This document shows, in pieces, positions 60,187-64,000 of a DNA stretch of 64,000 nucleotides. Origin of the DNA: Microbacterium sp. (GTDB taxonomy: Bacteria; Actinomycetota; Actinomycetes; Actinomycetales; Microbacteriaceae). The position numbers were made by a program, and so were the translations under genes. The DNA lies in assembly GCF_031178445.1 (NCBI RefSeq), contig NZ_JAPSIY010000010.1, positions 1 through 64,000 of the forward strand. Direction: 5' to 3'. Numbering within the stretch: position 1 is the first letter of the stretch; each line of letters opens with the position of its first letter. The notes beneath the pieces were generated by a model. That model searched no databases. It was not told the DNA's origin and saw only the letters and a program-made list of their open reading frames with translations.

Positions 60187-61736
60187 ACCGTCGATCCAAG
60201 CCCGCCCTTCGCCGAATCGCCGCCGCAGCCGCGGCGCTGATCTCGGCCGCACTCGTGCTGTCGGGATGTCTCTATGCGCAGATCCCCGAGGGCAAGGCGT
60301 CGGTCACCCGCGAGCCCGACACCACCGGGGTCGCCGATGAGCTGCTCTCGTTCTACTCGCAGACCATCGAATGGCAGCAGTGCGGCTCGCGCTTGGACTG
60401 CGCCGACGTCACCGCGCCCCTCGACTGGGAGGACCCGGAGGCAGGGGAGGTCTCGCTCGCGATCGTGCGGCATCAGGCGACAGGACAGTATCAGGGCTCG
60501 CTGCTGGTCAACCCCGGTGGACCCGGTTCGAGCGGCTACGACTACATCGCCGACAATCTGACCTACGCGGTCGGCGCCCCCCTCATCGAGAACTTCGATG
60601 TGATCGGGTTCGACCCGCGCGGCGTCGGCCGTTCGACCGCGGTCACCTGCTTCGAGGACCCCGCCAAGCGCGACGAGTTCAACTACGGCCTGACCATCGA
60701 ACCGCGCAACACCCCGGAATGGGAGGCGGAGATCCAGGCCGACCAGAAGGAGTACGCCGAGGCCTGCGCCGCCAACTCCGGAGACCTGCTGCAGCATGTG
60801 ACGACGGTGAACGCCGCACGCGACATGGATCTGCTCCGCGCGGTGCTCGGCGACACCCAATTGAACTACCTCGGCTACTCCTACGGGACCTTCCTCGGCG
60901 CGACCTACGCCAAGCTGTACCCGGAGCGCGCACAGCGCCTTGTCCTCGACGGCGCCATCGACCCCTCCGTCCCCGGACTCGATGTCGGCACGACCCAGGC
61001 GCTCGGGTTCGAGTCGGCGCTTCGCGCCTACCTCGAGAACTGCCTCGCATCCAACGGCTGTCCGTTCAACGGCACGCTCGACGATGCGCTCGCCGACTTC
61101 CGTGCGCTGCTGGCCGCGGTGGAGCGGTCGCCGCTGCGCAACGGCGACGGGCGGATGCTGGGTGCCGACACCATGGTCACCGGAGTCATCACCGCGATGT
61201 ACAGCCAGAGCTCATGGCAATACCTCACGGATGCTCTGGCCGCCGTGCTGCAGGGAGATCCGTCCGCCATGTTCTACCTGGCTGACAGCTACAACGGCCG
61301 CAACCCGGACGGCACTTACGCCGACAACTCCATGGACGCGTTCAACGCGTACAACTGCATGGACTACCCCGTCGAGGACGACCCCGCCGCCGAAGCAGCC
61401 GCGATGAAGCGGATCGAAGAGGGAGCGCCCACCTTCGCGCCGTACTGGCAGGGTCCCGACCTCTGCGAGCAGTGGCCGTACCCTCCGACCGGCACCCGAG
61501 AGGCCATCACCGCTCCCGGCACCGGGCCGATCGTGGTGGTGGGAACGACCAACGACCCGGCTACGCCGTACGAATGGTCCGAGTCGCTCGCCGAGCAGCT
61601 GGAGAACGGCGTGCTGGTCACCCGCGTCGGCGAGGGGCACACCGGCTACAACAAGGGCAACGGCTGCGTCGATGAGGCCGTGGAGGGCTTCCTCATCGAG
61701 GGCACCGTGCCCGAGGACGGGCTGCGCTGCGAGTGA
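60183..61736 (+). CDS. Secreted alpha/beta-hydrolase lipoprotein (tripeptidyl aminopeptidase-like)
   Basis: 517 residues from GTG 60183, overlapping holB (GTGA). Lipoprotein signal peptide with lipobox LSGC (Cys29). Alpha/beta-hydrolase features: NPGGPGSSGYDYI oxyanion region, GFDPRGVGRS, the nucleophile elbow LNYLGYSYGTFLGATYA, and the C-terminal TAP-like domain (VVVGTTNDPATPYEWSESLAEQLENGVLVTRVGEGHTGY) with Asp and His of the triad. The family trims N-terminal tripeptides or related substrates outside the cell. Confidence 0.9.
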   Translation: MNRRSKPALRRIAAAAAALISAALVLSGCLYAQIPEGKASVTREPDTTGVADELLSFYSQTIEWQQCGSRLDCADVTAPLDWEDPEAGEVSLAIVRHQATGQYQGSLLVNPGGPGSSGYDYIADNLTYAVGAPLIENFDVIGFDPRGVGRSTAVTCFEDPAKRDEFNYGLTIEPRNTPEWEAEIQADQKEYAEACAANSGDLLQHVTTVNAARDMDLLRAVLGDTQLNYLGYSYGTFLGATYAKLYPERAQRLVLDGAIDPSVPGLDVGTTQALGFESALRAYLENCLASNGCPFNGTLDDALADFRALLAAVERSPLRNGDGRMLGADTMVTGVITAMYSQSSWQYLTDALAAVLQGDPSAMFYLADSYNGRNPDGTYADNSMDAFNAYNCMDYPVEDDPAAEAAAMKRIEEGAPTFAPYWQGPDLCEQWPYPPTGTREAITAPGTGPIVVVGTTNDPATPYEWSESLAEQLENGVLVTRVGEGHTGYNKGNGCVDEAVEGFLIEGTVPEDGLRCE

Positions 61737-61864
61737 GCGCCTCGCGTGGCGTCCTGCGTGATGGGGCGGGCCGTCCCGCGTTGCGCCCCGCGCACCGTCC
61801 TCGATTCGTCGCCGACGGGGAGGACAGGGTAATATCGTTGATCGTGCCGCGGTGCGCCGCGCAC

Positions 61865-61937
61865 GCCGCCTTAGCTCAGACGGCAGAGCGATTCACTCGT
61901 AATGAATAGGTCAAGGGTTCGATTCCCTTAGGCGGCT
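61865..61937 (+). tRNA. tRNA-Thr (anticodon CGT)
   Basis: Acceptor GCCGCCT pairs with AGGCGGC. D arm GCTC..GAGC, anticodon stem ATTCA/TGAAT with loop CTCGTAA (anticodon CGT, decodes ACG), T arm AAGGG TTCGATT CCCTT. 73 nt including the discriminator T; CCA not encoded. A terminator follows at once. Confidence 0.95.
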
Positions 61938-61941
61938 CAGA

Positions 61942-61974
61942 GAAGGGCCCGGGATGCATCATCCCGGGCCCTTC
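61942..61974 (+). terminator. Terminator after tRNA-Thr
   Basis: GAAGGGCCCGGGATG (61942-61956) pairs perfectly with CATCCCGGGCCCTTC (61960-61974), a 15-bp stem with a three-base loop. Confidence 0.85.
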
Positions 61975-62013
61975 GCCGTTCTCGGATGCCGGCGGCGAGC
62001 GTACGCTCGAGGC

Positions 62014-62637
62014 ATGAGCAGAGCGCTTCTCATCGTCGATGTGCAGAACGATTTCACCGAGGGCGGTGCCCTCGCCGTCACGGGCGGGGACGACGTGGCG
62101 TCAGGGGTGAGCGCCCTCCTGGCCGACCATGCCGGGAACTACGCCGTGATCCTCGCTTCGAGGGACTGGCACGACGCCGACGGCGACAACGGCGGGCATT
62201 TCGCCGACGAGCCCGACTTCGTCGATACCTGGCCGGTGCACTGCGTGGCAGGCACGCCCGGCGCGGACTACGATCCGCTGCTGACGACGGATGCCATCAC
62301 GCACCACATCCGCAAGGGACAGGGGCGACCCGCCTACTCCCTGTTCGAGGGCACGGACGATGACGAGGCCACGGCAGGGGAGATCCTCGCCGCACACGGT
62401 GTGACGGAGGCCGACATCGTCGGAATCGCGACGGATCACTGTGTACGCGCATCCGCGCTGGACGCGATCGCGCACGGGGTGCGCGTGCGCGTCCTCTCCG
62501 ACCTGGTCGCCGGTGTCGGAGCCGCTTCGACCGAGGCCGCGCTCTTCGAGCTCGCGCACGCCGGCGCGCAGATCGCGCACGGGCGCTCCGGTGCGGCCGG
62601 CGCCTCGCCCGCTGAAGCCGGCGTGGAGCCCGGGTGA
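62014..62637 (+). CDS. pncA: Nicotinamidase-like isochorismatase-family hydrolase
   Basis: 207 residues from ATG 62014 (MSRALLIVDVQNDFTEGGALAVTGG). Catalytic Asp in DVQNDF, metal ligands in SRDWHDADGDNGGHF, lysine region HHIRKGQGRPAYSLFEG, and the catalytic cysteine in IVGIATDHCVRASALDAIAHG. The DWH...H arrangement points to nicotinamidase (NAD salvage, nicotinamide to nicotinic acid). GTGA overlap with the following DUF1697 gene. Confidence 0.88.
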   Translation: MSRALLIVDVQNDFTEGGALAVTGGDDVASGVSALLADHAGNYAVILASRDWHDADGDNGGHFADEPDFVDTWPVHCVAGTPGADYDPLLTTDAITHHIRKGQGRPAYSLFEGTDDDEATAGEILAAHGVTEADIVGIATDHCVRASALDAIAHGVRVRVLSDLVAGVGAASTEAALFELAHAGAQIAHGRSGAAGASPAEAGVEPG

Positions 62638-63173
62638 GCGAGCGGTGCGCGCTGCTGCTGCGTGCGGTGAACGTGGGTGGACGCAATCGTGTGCCGATGG
62701 CTGAGCTGCGTGCGCTGCTCGCCGGCCGCACGCCGCTGACCGGCGTCTCGACGTACATCGCCAGCGGGAACGTGATCTGCGACCAGCCCGGTGACCCGGC
62801 CGCGGCGTGCGCCGACGTGCGCACCCTGATCTCGGAGGAGTTCGGCGTGGACACCCCGGTGATCGCGCGCACGCACCAGCAGCTGCGGGTCGCGCTCGAC
62901 ACGAACCCTTTCCCGGATGCCGCGGCCGACAAGATGCTGCACATCATGTTCCTGGACGGCGATCCGGCGCCTGGCGCCGAAGAGGCGCTCGGAGACCGGC
63001 TCCGACCGGATGAGAGGATCGCACTCGCGGCGCGGGACCTCTGGATCGATTACGGCACGGGCGGAGCCCAGTCCACCAGACTCACCACGCAGGTGCTGGA
63101 TCGTGCGCTCGGCGTGGCAGGCACGGGCCGGAATCTGCTGACCCTGCGCAAACTCGTCGACCTCACGGCCTGA
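62634..63173 (+). CDS. DUF1697 family protein
   Basis: 179 residues from GTG 62634. The opening CALLLRAVNVGGRNRVPMAELRALL and VSTYIASGNVICDQ match the DUF1697 signature (LLRGINVGGxNxxxMxxLRxxL, YxxSGNxxF). Biochemical function unknown. Its 3' end overlaps the convergent regulator gene by 11 bp. Confidence 0.9.
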   Translation: MSERCALLLRAVNVGGRNRVPMAELRALLAGRTPLTGVSTYIASGNVICDQPGDPAAACADVRTLISEEFGVDTPVIARTHQQLRVALDTNPFPDAAADKMLHIMFLDGDPAPGAEEALGDRLRPDERIALAARDLWIDYGTGGAQSTRLTTQVLDRALGVAGTGRNLLTLRKLVDLTA

Positions 63174-63999
63174 CGCCCTGGCCCTCGGCGCCTGCGCCCG
63201 ACGCGACGGCCGTGGACGCGCGCACGACCAGGCGCGTGCTGAGATGCCTCACGCGCGGCTCGGCGGCGTGCTCATCGAGCGCCAGCCGCAAGGCGTCCTC
63301 GCCCATCCGGCGCAGCGGAAGACGCACCGTGGTCAACGCCGGCTCCAGGTCACTGGCGAGGGAGATGTCGTTGAATCCCGCGACCGACACATCGATCGGG
63401 ACCCTGAACCCGTGCTCGCGCAGCCAGGTCATCGCTCCGATGGCGAGCTGGTCCGCTGTGCCCACCACCGCGGTCGCCCTGGGATGCTGCGCGAACATCT
63501 CACCGGCACCCCGGTACGCATCGTCCCGGGTCGGTGCGCCGTAGCGGATGCGCAGCGTGCCGCCGGCCCCGCCGATGATCTCGTTCAGACCGCCGACCCG
63601 CTCGAGCGTCGACCCGACGTTCTCGGGCCCGGCGAGGACGATGATCTCGCGGTGGCCGAGGCCGACGAGGTGCCGCGCGAGCTCGACCGCGCCCGTGGTG
63701 TTGTCCACGAGCACCCGGTCGACGTCGAGGGTCGTGTTGCCGACGGCGACGACACGGCCGCCGCCCGCGCTGAACGAGCGTGCCCTGGCGGCGAGGCTCG
63801 CCCGGTAGTGCTCGTCGCTCAGCCCGGATCCGGCGATGATCACGGCCGATGCCCGGTGCGCCTGCAGCATCCGGAAGTACTCGAGCTCGAGCTCGACGTC
63901 ACGTTCCGTGTGGCAGATGGCCACGAGCAGCCGGCGGCGCACGGCGAGAGCGTGGATGCCGTTGACCATCTCGGAGAAGTACGGGTCGCCGACGTTTCC
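63163..63999 (-). CDS. LacI-family transcriptional regulator, 3' part (5' end outside window)
   Basis: The frame is open to the window end; visible sequence starts GNVGDPYFSEMVNGIHALA, so the N-terminal HTH is missing only because of the cut. Periplasmic-binding-protein-like sensor domain: LLVAICHTERDVELELEYFRMLQAHRASAVIIAGSG, VDNTTGAVELARHLVGLGHREIIVLAGPENVGSTLERVGG, TAVVGTADQLAIGAMTWLREHGFRVPIDVSVAGFNDI, and the closing LTTVRLPLRRMGEDALRLAL. Probably senses a sugar; regulated genes lie outside the window. Confidence 0.92.
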   Translation of the reverse strand, partial: GNVGDPYFSEMVNGIHALAVRRRLLVAICHTERDVELELEYFRMLQAHRASAVIIAGSGLSDEHYRASLAARARSFSAGGGRVVAVGNTTLDVDRVLVDNTTGAVELARHLVGLGHREIIVLAGPENVGSTLERVGGLNEIIGGAGGTLRIRYGAPTRDDAYRGAGEMFAQHPRATAVVGTADQLAIGAMTWLREHGFRVPIDVSVAGFNDISLASDLEPALTTVRLPLRRMGEDALRLALDEHAAEPRVRHLSTRLVVRASTAVASGAGAEGQGVRP

Positions 64000-64000
64000 G

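Overview
The window is a high-GC actinobacterial chromosome segment. Gene content and order (dnaX-recR, lysC-asd, mqo, acsA divergent from a tad pilus locus, topA-tmk-holB), many overlapping start/stop codons and several apparently leaderless promoters fit the Microbacteriaceae, most likely Microbacterium. This placement is inferred from gene content, not from a database search. The absence of a mycolyl-ester lysin in the prophage fits a host without a mycolate layer.

Host left arm (1-20.5 kb): the 3' part of dnaX, recR, an EamA-type permease, the aspartate-family pair lysC and asd, mqo, tdk, a FadR-type regulator with its palindromic operator next to an L-lactate dehydrogenase gene, a HAD phosphatase, tRNA-Pro(CGG), a metallophosphoesterase coupled to a class A penicillin-binding protein with PASTA domains, a DUF4177/RidA pair, acsA, a 6C-type small RNA, then tadA and tadB of a tight-adherence (Flp) pilus locus.

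Prophage (20,509-54,448, about 33.9 kb): a complete-looking temperate siphovirus integrated by a large serine integrase inside the small DUF4244 (Flp-pilin-like) gene. Short att cores (TGGTGATnATGCG) flank it, and joining the two host halves restores an uninterrupted 67-codon gene. Layout: integrase, ImmA/IrrE protease and repressor leftward; Cro-like protein, antirepressor and a long run of tightly coupled small early genes rightward (DUF3263, ParB-like, Lsr2-like, GIY-YIG-like, HTH proteins); HNH endonuclease and a candidate cos region; terminase, portal, protease, HK97 capsid, connectors, tail tube, frameshifted tail chaperones, tape measure and tail-tip genes; endolysin and holin candidates. 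Two reverse-strand islands look like lysogeny-expressed cargo: an RHH regulator plus secreted DUF732 protein inside the tail operon, and three small genes next to attR. No polymerase, helicase or primase was recognised.

Host right arm (54.5-64 kb): the detached C-terminus of the DUF4244 gene, two TadE-like pilus genes, topA, tmk, holB, a secreted alpha/beta hydrolase lipoprotein, tRNA-Thr(CGT), a nicotinamidase-like hydrolase, a DUF1697 gene and the 3' part of a LacI-family regulator cut by the window end.

The central biological point is that the phage splits a pilus operon. TadA and TadB stay on one side with a pilin whose last 19 residues are replaced by 10 phage-encoded ones; the TadE-like genes are 34 kb away behind phage terminators. 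Precise excision would restore the operon, so lysogeny could act as a switch on pilus formation.
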